DNA of 64,000 nt, from contig CAYOHP010000010.1 of NCBI GenBank assembly GCA_964403795.1, forward strand, positions 1 to 64,000. Reading direction: 5' to 3'. Each line of letters opens with the position of its first letter. The stretch's first letter is position 1. Under the pieces are notes generated by a model. It was not told the DNA's origin. It saw nothing but the letters and a program-made list of their open reading frames with translations, and ran no database searches. The stretch comes from CAYOHP01 sp964403795 [NCBI: uncultured bacterium]. GTDB lineage: Bacteria; Muiribacteriota; UBA6191; CAZXTJ01. Both the position numbers and the translations under genes were made by a program. This document shows, one piece after another, positions 17,701-25,954 of the stretch.

Positions 17701-20190
17701 GTGGAACGCCTCGCCCTCTATGGGGACCGGCCCGGAAGGGTGGGCAACAAGGCGGCGGTCCTGGGGCGGCTGCGTACCGCGGGACTGCCCGTACCCGACG
17801 GCTTCGTGATCACCACCGATGCCTACCGGGAGTTCCTGGAGGCGAACGGCCTCTCCACCCACCTGCGGGGCATGCTGGCGGTCCTGGATCGCGATCCCGA
17901 CGCGGATCCCGTGGCGCTCGAGGGCGAGCTCGAGAGCCTGGAGGCGACTCTTGCCCTGCCGCCGGGCCTGCGCCAAGAGGTCCTCCCCGCGACCCTCGAT
18001 CTCCTGGCCCGGCATGGTCGGGTGGCGGTGCGCTCGTCGGCCGAGGCCGAGGACGGGCTCGAGGGGTCGCTCGCAGGGGTGTACCGGTCGGAGACCGGAC
18101 TGGCGACCGGGGACGAGGTCGAGGGCGCCATCATCCGGATCTGGCTGGCCTCGCTCAGACCCCACGTGTTGGCGGCCCTGCTCCGGCTGGACCTGGATCC
18201 CGCCGCCGTCGGCGTGGCCCTGGTGGTGCAGGAATTCGTGGCGGTGGACACCTTCGCGGTCTGCTTCAGTACCGATCCGAGGCGACCGGGGACGGGTCCT
18301 CTGGTCGAGGCGGTGGCGGGTGCCGGCGAAGGGCTGATGCGGGGCGGGAAGGCACCGGACGTCGAGCTCGCGCCCGAGGTCCGGGTCCGGGTCCTGGAGG
18401 CCGAGGCGCGTGCCCGGGAGGTGCTGGGGCTTCCGGTCGACGTGGAACTCGGACTCGCCGGGAGTCGCCTGGTGCTCTTCCAGGCGCGCCCGGTGGTGCT
18501 GGCAGCCCACATGCGCAGCGACATCCGCTGGGGGCGGAGCGTGACCCGCGAGCGCTATCCCGAACCCATGTCGCCGCTGGCGATCTCCAACATCGAGGCG
18601 GTCTTCGGGGATGCCATCGAGGCCCTGTGCGAGGTGGTGGGCATCCCCGGGGGTGGGGACCGTCCGATCGCTTGCTGCATCGACCACCGGATCCACGCCG
18701 ATGAGGATCTCTTCGCAGGGTTGGCACGGGTGCGGCCCCCGCTCGACGTCGCCGGCTGGTTGGACCTGGGCGCCCGGCTGGCGCGTCGTCTGGTGGAGCG
18801 GTCCAGTCCGCTTGGCGATCTGTCCGAGGTCATGGCCTGGCTCCGGCTGCCGGAGGCCGATCGGCCCCGATTCGGGACCTTCCCGGGAGGCTTCCCGGCC
18901 GAGCTGGCGGCCTGGTACCTGGCGGTATGGGTGGTCCGGACCGAGGCGGCACGCCTCGGCGATTGGGAAGCGGTCAAGGCCGCCTACCGGGACAGGGTCG
19001 CGGGGATCGAGGCACGTCTCCCCGAGGTGACCGAGGTCGTGGAACTGCGAAGGCTGGAGCGGGAGATGCGCTCCGCCCTCTCGGGCTTCCTGCGGCCGGA
19101 CCTGGTGATCTTCGCACTGCGCGAGGCGTCCCTGACCGGGATCGAAGGTCTGGCCCGGCTTGCCGGCTGGGAGGGGACGCGGGAGGAGCTGGCCGCCGCC
19201 TACGGGGTGGGCTTCGTCAACCCGACGCTCGCCCTGGGCGCGGCGGTGCGCAGCCTGGCGGCCCGCCGGGCGGCAGCCGGTCCGGACGATCCAGGCTACC
19301 GGGCGGAGCGGGACGCGTTCCTGGCGGAGCACGGACACCTGGCAACCTCCTGGGACCTGCGACGCCCGCTCCTGGGCGAGGACCCGGATGCCTTCGAGGC
19401 GCTGCTGGCCGGAGCCTCGACGGGGGCGCCCGAGGCGGAGCATCGAGCCTCTGGTGGAGCCGCGCTGCGCGCCATTCATGACGCAGTGGAGGAGTGCGTC
19501 ATGAAGTGGCCGGGCCTGGTCGCTCCGTACCGGGTGCTGGCGGAATGCCTGGCGCGCCTCCTGACGCGGGACGAGGAGCACCACTTGCTGACTTCCCGGG
19601 TGATGCGGCCCGGTCGGGCGCTGGTGGCCAGGGTGGCGGCGCTGCTGGTGGAGCGCGGGGTGGTCGAGGCGGCCGAGGACGTCTGGTTCCTCCGGGACGT
19701 CGAGATCTGGCGGATCCTCGGATCGGAGGATCGGCGGTCCCGGCGCTTCCTGGTGGCCGGCCGGCGGCGAGGCCTGGCCCGTGCCGAAGCCGTGGGGGAG
19801 ACCGGGAGCGCGCTCGGGTGCGAGCCGGGCGCCCGGGCCGCATTCCGCGCCAAGGCGTGGAGGGGGCAGCCGGGCTCGACCGGGACCGGGACGGGACCGA
19901 CCCGCAGGATCCGCAGCCTGGGAGACGCTTCCCGGGTCGTGGAGGGCGAGGTCCTGCTGGTCCGGACTCCCGATCCGGTCTGGTCGATCGTCTATCCTCG
20001 GGCGGCGGCGCTGGTGTCGGAGACCGGAGGCATCCTCTCCCACGGCGTGGTGGCGGCGAGGGAGTACGGCCTCCCGGCCGTGGTCGGTGCCGACGGGTGC
20101 TTCGACGGACTCCCGGACGGGACCAGGGTCCGGGTGGATGGCTCCCGGGGTGTGGTCGAGGTGCTGGGCTCGGGAGAGGACGCCTCGTGA
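17701..20190 (+). CDS. PEP-synthase-like phosphotransferase 1
   Basis: 829 residues starting at GTG, 3 nt after the previous stop. The N-terminal 290 residues are a pyruvate phosphate dikinase/PEP synthase ATP-grasp domain (GNKAAVLGRLR, PDGFVITT, VAVRSSAEAEDG, VLFQARPVV). The centre is variable, and the last 90 residues are the swivelling phosphohistidine domain (SETGGILSHGVVAAREYGLP, with the His after S). This three-part plan (ATP-grasp, variable acceptor domain, mobile His) is that of rifampin phosphotransferase and of PEP-utilising enzymes in natural-product pathways, not of housekeeping PEP synthase, whose C-terminal PEP-binding barrel is absent. It probably transfers phosphate from ATP to a small molecule or drives a condensation. 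Its stop overlaps the next start. Confidence 0.78.
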   Translation: MERLALYGDRPGRVGNKAAVLGRLRTAGLPVPDGFVITTDAYREFLEANGLSTHLRGMLAVLDRDPDADPVALEGELESLEATLALPPGLRQEVLPATLDLLARHGRVAVRSSAEAEDGLEGSLAGVYRSETGLATGDEVEGAIIRIWLASLRPHVLAALLRLDLDPAAVGVALVVQEFVAVDTFAVCFSTDPRRPGTGPLVEAVAGAGEGLMRGGKAPDVELAPEVRVRVLEAEARAREVLGLPVDVELGLAGSRLVLFQARPVVLAAHMRSDIRWGRSVTRERYPEPMSPLAISNIEAVFGDAIEALCEVVGIPGGGDRPIACCIDHRIHADEDLFAGLARVRPPLDVAGWLDLGARLARRLVERSSPLGDLSEVMAWLRLPEADRPRFGTFPGGFPAELAAWYLAVWVVRTEAARLGDWEAVKAAYRDRVAGIEARLPEVTEVVELRRLEREMRSALSGFLRPDLVIFALREASLTGIEGLARLAGWEGTREELAAAYGVGFVNPTLALGAAVRSLAARRAAAGPDDPGYRAERDAFLAEHGHLATSWDLRRPLLGEDPDAFEALLAGASTGAPEAEHRASGGAALRAIHDAVEECVMKWPGLVAPYRVLAECLARLLTRDEEHHLLTSRVMRPGRALVARVAALLVERGVVEAAEDVWFLRDVEIWRILGSEDRRSRRFLVAGRRRGLARAEAVGETGSALGCEPGARAAFRAKAWRGQPGSTGTGTGPTRRIRSLGDASRVVEGEVLLVRTPDPVWSIVYPRAAALVSETGGILSHGVVAAREYGLPAVVGADGCFDGLPDGTRVRVDGSRGVVEVLGSGEDAS

Positions 20191-22796
20191 TCGGCCGTCT
20201 CTGGGCCGCCTTCGACGCCCCCCCGGACGAGACGCCGGCCGACCTCGGGGGAAAGGCTGCGGGTCTGCACCGCCTGGTGGGCTCCGGGGCACCGGTGCCT
20301 CCCGGGTTCTCGCTCTCGGCGTCGGCCTTCGAGGCCTGGATCCGGGAGGCGGGCGCCGGGGAGGACCTGGATCGGCTGGGTGGTCTGGTGCGACGCCGGG
20401 ACCGGGCGGAGGCCGAGGCGTCGGCGGCCGCGCTGGCGGTGCGATTGGCCGCGGCCGAGGTTCCCCGGGAAGTGGCGAGAGCCGTGTCCGAAGGCCTGGG
20501 CGACCTCTCGGAGGGGACGGTGGCGGTCCGCAGCTCCGGTCTGCTGGAGGATGGGACCACCCACTCGCTGGCCGGTCTCTACCGGTCCGTCCTGGGAGTG
20601 CCTCGGGAAGAGGTGGAAGCGGCCCTGGTCGCCTGCTGGCTCTCGGCCTTCGAAGAGCGGGCCATCGCCTACCTCTGCGAGCGGGGTCTCGGGCCGGAGC
20701 GACTCGGGCTCGGGGTGGTGGTCCAGACCATGGTGGAGCCGGAGGTGTCGGGGGTGCTCTTCACCCTCGATCCGCGCCGGGCCCGGGAGGACCAGGTGCT
20801 GGTCGAGTGCCTGGAGGGGCGCGGCGAGGAACTGGTGTCGGGGCGTCGCGATCCAGCCCGGCTCCATCTGGCCTGGGATGGCACGGTGGTCGAGGCCGAG
20901 TGGAACGCGGCGGTGGCCGAGGACCGGCGTCCGGCCCTGCTGCGGGCCTACACCGAGGATCTCCTGCCCCTGGCCTGGAAGCTCCACCTGGAGGCGGGAC
21001 AGCCGCTCGACCTCGAGTTCGCCTGGCGCGACGGTCGGATGTGGGTGGTCCAGGCCAGGCCGGTGACCAGCGTGTCGCTGGAGCCGTCGGCGGGCGAGTG
21101 GAGCAACGCCGACTTCAACGAGGGCGGGGTCGCCAGCGGGACCTGCTCGCCCTTCATGTGGAGCCTCTACGACCTCATCTGGCAGAGCCGTCTCCCGGAG
21201 TACTTCCGGCGGATCGGACTGGCGGACGGTGCGGAGCAGGTGCGGTGGGGACGCACCTTCTTCGGGGTGCCGTACTGGAACGTGGGCGAGGTGAAGCGGC
21301 TGCTGGCCGCCATCCCGGGCTTCGACGAGCGGGCCTTCGACGCCGATCTGGGGATCCACAAGCGCTACCCCGAGGGGGTGGCGCCGACCCCGCTGGGCCT
21401 GACGAACCTGGCCGGCGCCCTGCGGGTGCTGTGGGGGATGTACCGGGAGTTCGGACGCCAGCGGGCCGCCACCGCCGCCATGCTGGAACGGTTCCCGGAG
21501 GTGGAAGCGTCATGGGGCGGGGACGAGGCCCGCGCCCGGGACGACGCGGCCTTCGCCGAAGCCTACCGGGAGCTGATCGCCACCCGGTACTTCGAGGTCG
21601 AGGGCACCTACTTCATGACCATCTTCAACTCCTCGAACGCCAAGCTCGAGTTCAAGGGCGCCTTCGACCGGCTCGAGGCCCGGGCGCCCGGGGCGGTGTC
21701 CTTCCTCGACCTGCTGACGGGGATCCCGCGTCTGAAGACGGTCGAGGCGGCCCAGGACCTCTACCGCCTCTGCCAGGAGCTCGCCTCCGATCCCGAAGCC
21801 CGGGAGCGGCTCGGCTCAGGGGAGGTCGAGGGGCTCGTGGCGGCGCTGGCGGAGCCGGAACCCGCGCCTGGCTGGCGGGCCGCCATCGCCGCCTTCCTCC
21901 GCCGTCATGGCCACCATTCGCGCCGGGAGCTCGATCCCCGGGTGCCGCGCTGGAGCGAGGACCCGGGCTTCGTGATCGAGAAGATCCGCCAGTCGCTCGC
22001 CGATCTCGATCCCGGGAAGGCCCCCGAGGTGATCGAGGCCCGCCAGCGGACCCGCCATGAAGAGGCCAGGGAGCGTTGCCGCCGGGTCTTCGGCTGGAAC
22101 CTGCCGGCCTGGTGGTGGTTCCGGTACGTGATGGACCAGAGCCGCGGCTACTGCTGGCTCCGGGAGGAGGCGAGGGACCGCTCCACCCGGATGTACCGCA
22201 TCGTCCGGCTCTGGACGCTCGAGATGGGGCGGCGTCTGGCGGCCCGGGGAGCGCTTGCGACGGCAGAGGACGTCTTCCTGCATCCCTGGGAACGCCTGGT
22301 CGCGGCCGCCTCCGGCGGCATCGATCCGGGGACGATGAAGGCGCTCGGGGAACGCCAGCGCCAGGAGATGGCGCGGTTTGCCGCCTTCCGCCCGCCGCGC
22401 GAACTCGGTTCGGCGCTGCTGCCCGAGGAGCCGCTCCCTCCCGGGAGCGAGGGGAGCGTGCTCAAAGGGGTTGGGGGGGCACCGGGACGGACCCGGGCCC
22501 GGGTGAGGGTCATCGCCCGGATCGAGGAGAGCGGCAGGCTCGTCCGGGGCGAGGTGCTGGTCACCGAGTTCACGGACCCGGGATGGACGCCGCTCCTGAA
22601 CCTGGCGGCGGCGGTGGTCACCGAGGTCGGCGGCGTGCTCTCCCATGCCGCGGTGCTCTCCCGGGAGTACGGGGTCCCGGCGGTGCTGGCGGTCCGGGGG
22701 GCCACGCGACTGCTCGCGGACGGGGAGCTCGTGGAGGTCGACGGAGACGCGGGGACGGTCCGGCGCCTGGAGGCCTCCGGGGAGGGGACGGGATGA
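20187..22796 (+). CDS. PEP-synthase-like phosphotransferase 2
   Basis: 869 residues; GTG start overlapping the previous TGA by 4 nt. It has the same plan as its neighbour: ATP-grasp (DLGGKAAGLHRL, PPGFSLS, VAVRSSGLLEDG, VVQARPVT), a long divergent middle (residues about 300-770, with several Trp/Tyr-rich stretches such as the Trp-rich run near residue 635) and a terminal phosphohistidine domain (TEVGGVLSHAAVLSREYGVP). The two paralogues differ strongly in the middle, so they probably act on different acceptors or successive steps. Coupling by GTGA and then ATGA to the HAD gene points to a fixed stoichiometry. Confidence 0.78.
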   Translation: MIGRLWAAFDAPPDETPADLGGKAAGLHRLVGSGAPVPPGFSLSASAFEAWIREAGAGEDLDRLGGLVRRRDRAEAEASAAALAVRLAAAEVPREVARAVSEGLGDLSEGTVAVRSSGLLEDGTTHSLAGLYRSVLGVPREEVEAALVACWLSAFEERAIAYLCERGLGPERLGLGVVVQTMVEPEVSGVLFTLDPRRAREDQVLVECLEGRGEELVSGRRDPARLHLAWDGTVVEAEWNAAVAEDRRPALLRAYTEDLLPLAWKLHLEAGQPLDLEFAWRDGRMWVVQARPVTSVSLEPSAGEWSNADFNEGGVASGTCSPFMWSLYDLIWQSRLPEYFRRIGLADGAEQVRWGRTFFGVPYWNVGEVKRLLAAIPGFDERAFDADLGIHKRYPEGVAPTPLGLTNLAGALRVLWGMYREFGRQRAATAAMLERFPEVEASWGGDEARARDDAAFAEAYRELIATRYFEVEGTYFMTIFNSSNAKLEFKGAFDRLEARAPGAVSFLDLLTGIPRLKTVEAAQDLYRLCQELASDPEARERLGSGEVEGLVAALAEPEPAPGWRAAIAAFLRRHGHHSRRELDPRVPRWSEDPGFVIEKIRQSLADLDPGKAPEVIEARQRTRHEEARERCRRVFGWNLPAWWWFRYVMDQSRGYCWLREEARDRSTRMYRIVRLWTLEMGRRLAARGALATAEDVFLHPWERLVAAASGGIDPGTMKALGERQRQEMARFAAFRPPRELGSALLPEEPLPPGSEGSVLKGVGGAPGRTRARVRVIARIEESGRLVRGEVLVTEFTDPGWTPLLNLAAAVVTEVGGVLSHAAVLSREYGVPAVLAVRGATRLLADGELVEVDGDAGTVRRLEASGEGTG

Positions 22797-23521
22797 GGCC
22801 CGAGATCCTCCTCTGGGACCTGGACGGGACCCTGGTCGAGTGGAAGTCCTGGACCCTGGTGCCCCGTGTCACCTGGCGGCACTGGCAGTGGCTCGCCCGC
22901 GACCTGGGCATCGGGCACCTGTCGGCGGCATGGCACTCGACGCTCGCCTACCTGGCGATGCTGCGGAACCGGAGCGGGCTGGCGAACTCGGAGGCGTTCC
23001 TGCGTGACCTGGGGGCGCGCCTCGGGATCGGATGCGAGACCCTGCAGAGGAGCGAGGACCGGTTCGTCCGCGAGGGCCTGGCCGGGTTCGCCGGGGAGAT
23101 CCGGGCCCTGGAACCGGCCCGGGCCCTGGTGGAGGAACTCGCCGCCACCGGCCGCTACCGCATGGTCGGGGCCACCAACGCCACCATGCCCCAGGCCTTC
23201 AACCGCCAGCGGCTGGCCTGGGCCGGGTACGACCCCGGCCTCTTCGAGCTGGTCACCGGCACCGAGACCGCGGGTCGGCTGAAGGGGCATCCCGGGTACT
23301 TCCGGGACCTCCTGGCGAGGCTGGGCGCCAGGCCCGAGGCCTGCCTGATGATCGGCAACGACGGGGCCAAGGACTTGCCGGCCCGGGAGGTAGGGATCCC
23401 CGTCTTCCTCCTGGACGTGGGGCATCTCCGGAACCTCTCGCCCGGGGACCGGGAGAAGGCGGTCGGCTCCGGGGACTGCGACGCGCTGCGCCGGTTCCTC
23501 GGGGAGCCGGTCGAGGTGTAG
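22793..23521 (+). CDS. HAD-superfamily hydrolase
   Basis: 242 residues, ATG overlapping the previous stop (ATGA). The DxD nucleophile motif is LLWDLDGTL (Asp9, Asp11), motif II is GATNATM, motif III a Lys in GRLKGHPGYF, and motif IV GNDGAKDL. The cap between residues 15 and 110 is helical, as in C1-type HADs. Likely a phosphatase acting on an intermediate made by the two phosphotransferases before it; the substrate cannot be read from sequence. A paralogue of generic phosphoglycolate-type HADs cannot be excluded. Confidence 0.8.
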   Translation: MRPEILLWDLDGTLVEWKSWTLVPRVTWRHWQWLARDLGIGHLSAAWHSTLAYLAMLRNRSGLANSEAFLRDLGARLGIGCETLQRSEDRFVREGLAGFAGEIRALEPARALVEELAATGRYRMVGATNATMPQAFNRQRLAWAGYDPGLFELVTGTETAGRLKGHPGYFRDLLARLGARPEACLMIGNDGAKDLPAREVGIPVFLLDVGHLRNLSPGDREKAVGSGDCDALRRFLGEPVEV

Positions 23522-23524
23522 CCT
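23519..23524 (+). promoter_or_regulatory. Candidate leaderless -10 box (TAGCCT)
   Basis: TAGCCT overlaps the TAG stop of the HAD gene and ends 7 nt before the ATG at 23532. There is no Shine-Dalgarno in the 10-nt spacer. The guanylyltransferase gene could therefore have its own leaderless transcript in addition to readthrough. Confidence 0.35.
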
Positions 23525-23531
23525 CCCGGCC

Positions 23532-24620
23532 ATGCAGACGAGCGACCTGGTCGGCGTGATCATGGCCGGGGGCAGCGGGACGCGGTTCTGGCCGCTCTCC
23601 ACCCCGGACCGGCCCAAGCAGTTCCTCACCCTCTTCGGGGATCGTTCGCTGCTCCAGCTCACCTTCGATCGCCTGACCGCGCCCGGGGGGATCCGCCCGG
23701 ACCGGGTGATCGTGCTCACCTCGACCGAGTTCACGGGCCTGGTCCGGGAGCAGCTCCCCGAGCTGCCCCCCGGCAATGTGGTGGGCGAACCCCTGCGGCG
23801 GGACACGGCCGCGGCGGTGACCCTGGCCGCCTGGATGGTGCGGGAGCGATTCGGGGACGTGCCCATGCTGGTGGCGCCTTCCGACCACCTGGTCGAGCCG
23901 GTGGACCTCTTCCTCACCACCGTCGCCTCGGCGCTGCTGGGGCTCGCCCGCGAGCCGCAGGCCATCTACACCTTCGGGATCGAACCCCGGTACCCGGCCA
24001 CCGGCTACGGCTACCTGGAACTGGGCGCACCCATGGGCGGGTGGGAAGGCGTGGTCCACCACGAGCTGGTCTCGTTCAAGGAGAAGCCCGACCTCGAGAC
24101 CGCTCACCGCTTCCTCCGGGACGGGCACTTCCTGTGGAACTCCGGCATCTTCCTGTGGAAGGCGGGCACCATCCTCGAGGCGATCGGGAGGCACCTGCCG
24201 GCCCACCGGGCGGCTTTCGAGCGGTTGCGGCTCCAGCCCGACGGGCTGCCTGCGACCACCGAGCTGCAGGCCGCCTTGGAGCCGCTGGCCCGGATCTCCA
24301 TCGACTTCGGCGTGATGGAGAAGGAGTCGCACCTCCGGGCGGTGCGGGCGGGGTTCGAGTGGAGCGACGTGGGCGGATGGCTCGAGGTCGAGAATGCCCA
24401 CCAGCCCGACGAGCGGCGCAACCGGGCCCGCGGCCAGGTGCGCCTCATGGATGCCGAGGGGAACTTCGTGTTCTCGGAGGATCCCGACGAGGTGGTGGCG
24501 CTGCTCGGGGTCGAGGACCTCGTGGTGGTGCGCTCCGGCAAGCGGACGTTGGTCGCCCGCCGGGAGCGCCTGGCCGGACTGAAGGCGCTGGTCAGCCAGC
24601 GCATCCATCCCGAGGGCTGA
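23532..24620 (+). CDS. manC: Mannose-1-phosphate guanylyltransferase
   Basis: 362 residues. It makes GDP-mannose from mannose-1-phosphate and GTP. Seen: nucleotide-binding MAGGSGTRFWPLS at residues 11-23, RPKQFL, the FKEKPDLETA motif and GHFLWNSGIFLW, plus IDFGVMEKE near residue 255, all characteristic of the GDP-mannose pyrophosphorylase family. It is the short form without the C-terminal phosphomannose isomerase domain found in bifunctional ManC/AlgA. It lies 10 nt after the HAD gene and may supply an activated sugar for the lipid product, or simply serve general envelope polysaccharide synthesis. No glycosyltransferase is in the window. Confidence 0.9.
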   Translation: MQTSDLVGVIMAGGSGTRFWPLSTPDRPKQFLTLFGDRSLLQLTFDRLTAPGGIRPDRVIVLTSTEFTGLVREQLPELPPGNVVGEPLRRDTAAAVTLAAWMVRERFGDVPMLVAPSDHLVEPVDLFLTTVASALLGLAREPQAIYTFGIEPRYPATGYGYLELGAPMGGWEGVVHHELVSFKEKPDLETAHRFLRDGHFLWNSGIFLWKAGTILEAIGRHLPAHRAAFERLRLQPDGLPATTELQAALEPLARISIDFGVMEKESHLRAVRAGFEWSDVGGWLEVENAHQPDERRNRARGQVRLMDAEGNFVFSEDPDEVVALLGVEDLVVVRSGKRTLVARRERLAGLKALVSQRIHPEG

Positions 24621-24690
24621 GGGCAGAGGCGGACCGACTCGCCGCCCCCTAGCGCAAAGGATCGCGGACCTCGGACCCGAGGGCCAGGGC

Positions 24691-24756
24691 GTCGCACCCT
24701 GCGACACTCCTCCGGCCGGACCCGACCCGGGTGGAGCGCGAGGCTCCAGCCGGAGG
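24691..24756. terminator. Inverted repeats in the spacer after manC
   Basis: A 6-bp hairpin GTCGCA-CCC-TGCGAC (24691-24705) is followed by a long imperfect inverted repeat whose outer arms are TCCTCCGGC (24708-24716) and GCCGGAGGA (24748-24756) with inner GGAGC/GCTCC arms. They could terminate the upstream operon or act as an upstream activator site for the sigma-54 promoter at 24804, which starts 48 nt further on. Nothing else is seen in this 223-nt spacer. Confidence 0.35.
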
Positions 24757-24803
24757 ATCTCGCCAGGAGCGCCGAGACGCGGCTTCCGGCCTTCCCATGA
24801 ATC

Positions 24804-24818
24804 TGGCCTGGGGCTTGC
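24804..24818 (+). promoter_or_regulatory. Candidate sigma-54 promoter
   Basis: TGGCCTGGGGCTTGC has the required GG (24805-24806) and GC (24817-24818) with exactly 10 nt between, plus TGGC and TTGC. Predicted start is near 24830, just before the AGGAGG ribosome site (24831-24836) and the ATG at 24844. Confidence 0.55.
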
Positions 24819-24843
24819 AAGGGCAGGCCCAGGAGGCACGCAG

Positions 24844-25950
24844 ATGAACCAGGGACGGCTCGGCAAGGGGTGGCTCGGGGCGGTGGCGCTCGGACTGGCG
24901 TCGGCGATCGGCGCGGTCGCCTACGCCGAGCCCGGGTTCGACCGGGAGCTGGCGGCGGCTGTCGAGACCGCCCGGGACCTCTTCAAGCAGGGGCAGCCGG
25001 GCGATGCCGAGGAGCACCTCGAGGAGCTGGCGGGGCGGCGGGTCGGGGATGCCCGGGCATGGCTGGTGCTCGGGAACCTCCGGCTGGCGCTGGGCGCCCA
25101 CCGGGCGATGCGGCAGGCCTATCGACAGGCGCAGATCCTGGGCGACGCCGGGATCGCCGACCGGATCCGGACCAAGCTGCGGGAAGCCGGCCAGGCGCCG
25201 CTCCCCGACCCGGTGGTGCACCTCGACGAGGCTCGCTTCCGCAGCCTGGCGGCGGCCGAGACCTGTGCCCTGCGCCGGTCCCGGGGAGTCTCCGGGGCAT
25301 GTCCCTCGGGCGGCCTGGTGGTGGGCCGCAAGCCCTGCTCCCTGCACGGGCCCCAGCGCCCCCGGGACGACGAGGAGTCCTGGCGGGTCGACCGGGCGCT
25401 CCTGGCGGCGGCCCGGGACGAGGGCGAGGGGTGGGTCCGGGAGCGGGCGGTGCACCACGCCGGGCTCGCCGACCTCATGGCCGAGGCTCCCGCCTGGCGG
25501 GACGAGGCCGATCCCGAGGTGCGACGGGTCCTGCTCCAGCGCCTCATGAGCCGGGCCGGGAGCCTGTCTGCCACCCCTGGTCTCGACGAGCTCCCCGAGC
25601 GGTTCGCCGAGGATCCGGATCCGGCCGTGCGCCACGCCGCCTGGACCCTCCTCCATCTCGAGGGCCGGACCCCGACCCCCGAGGTCCACCGGTTCTCGGA
25701 ATTGCTGGAAGCCTCCGCCAAGGGGAGGGTGTCGCCGCTGCTGGTGCGGGAAGTCTTCTCGGGGGCGCCGCACGAGTACCTCCCGGCCCTGGCCCGTGCC
25801 CTGGCCGCGCGCCGCGTCGGGGCCCCGGTCCCGGCCCTGCTGCTGGCCCTGCGGCCCGGCGGAGCCGCGGGCGCCGAGCTCGTGAACCGGGCCTTCGCCC
25901 GGCCGACCCAGGTGCTTGCCGACCTGAAGGGGCTGCTCCAGGTACGCTGA
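24844..25950 (+). CDS. Exported protein with TPR-like and HEAT-like helical repeats
   Basis: 368 residues. A signal peptide covers residues 1-27 (K, then a Gly/Ala/Leu-rich core ending AVAYAE). Residues 30-110 look like TPR helices (FKQGQPGDAEEHLEEL, ARAWLVLGNLRLALG). Residues about 165-290 have HEAT-like helical pairs (DPEVRRVLLQRL, DPAVRHAAWTLL). Three cysteines sit in a loop at residues 140-160. Start chosen at ATG behind AGGAGG. It is followed after 4 nt by a Ser/Thr kinase gene and preceded by a sigma-54 promoter candidate. Likely a periplasmic scaffold or sensor partner of the kinase; no enzymatic motif is visible. Confidence 0.75.
   Translation: MNQGRLGKGWLGAVALGLASAIGAVAYAEPGFDRELAAAVETARDLFKQGQPGDAEEHLEELAGRRVGDARAWLVLGNLRLALGAHRAMRQAYRQAQILGDAGIADRIRTKLREAGQAPLPDPVVHLDEARFRSLAAAETCALRRSRGVSGACPSGGLVVGRKPCSLHGPQRPRDDEESWRVDRALLAAARDEGEGWVRERAVHHAGLADLMAEAPAWRDEADPEVRRVLLQRLMSRAGSLSATPGLDELPERFAEDPDPAVRHAAWTLLHLEGRTPTPEVHRFSELLEASAKGRVSPLLVREVFSGAPHEYLPALARALAARRVGAPVPALLLALRPGGAAGAELVNRAFARPTQVLADLKGLLQVR
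25943..25948 (+). promoter_or_regulatory. Candidate leaderless -10 box (TACGCT)
   Basis: TACGCT ends 6 nt before the GTG at 25955. It overlaps the end of the preceding gene. No ribosome site fits. Confidence 0.3.
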
Positions 25951-25954
25951 CCGG

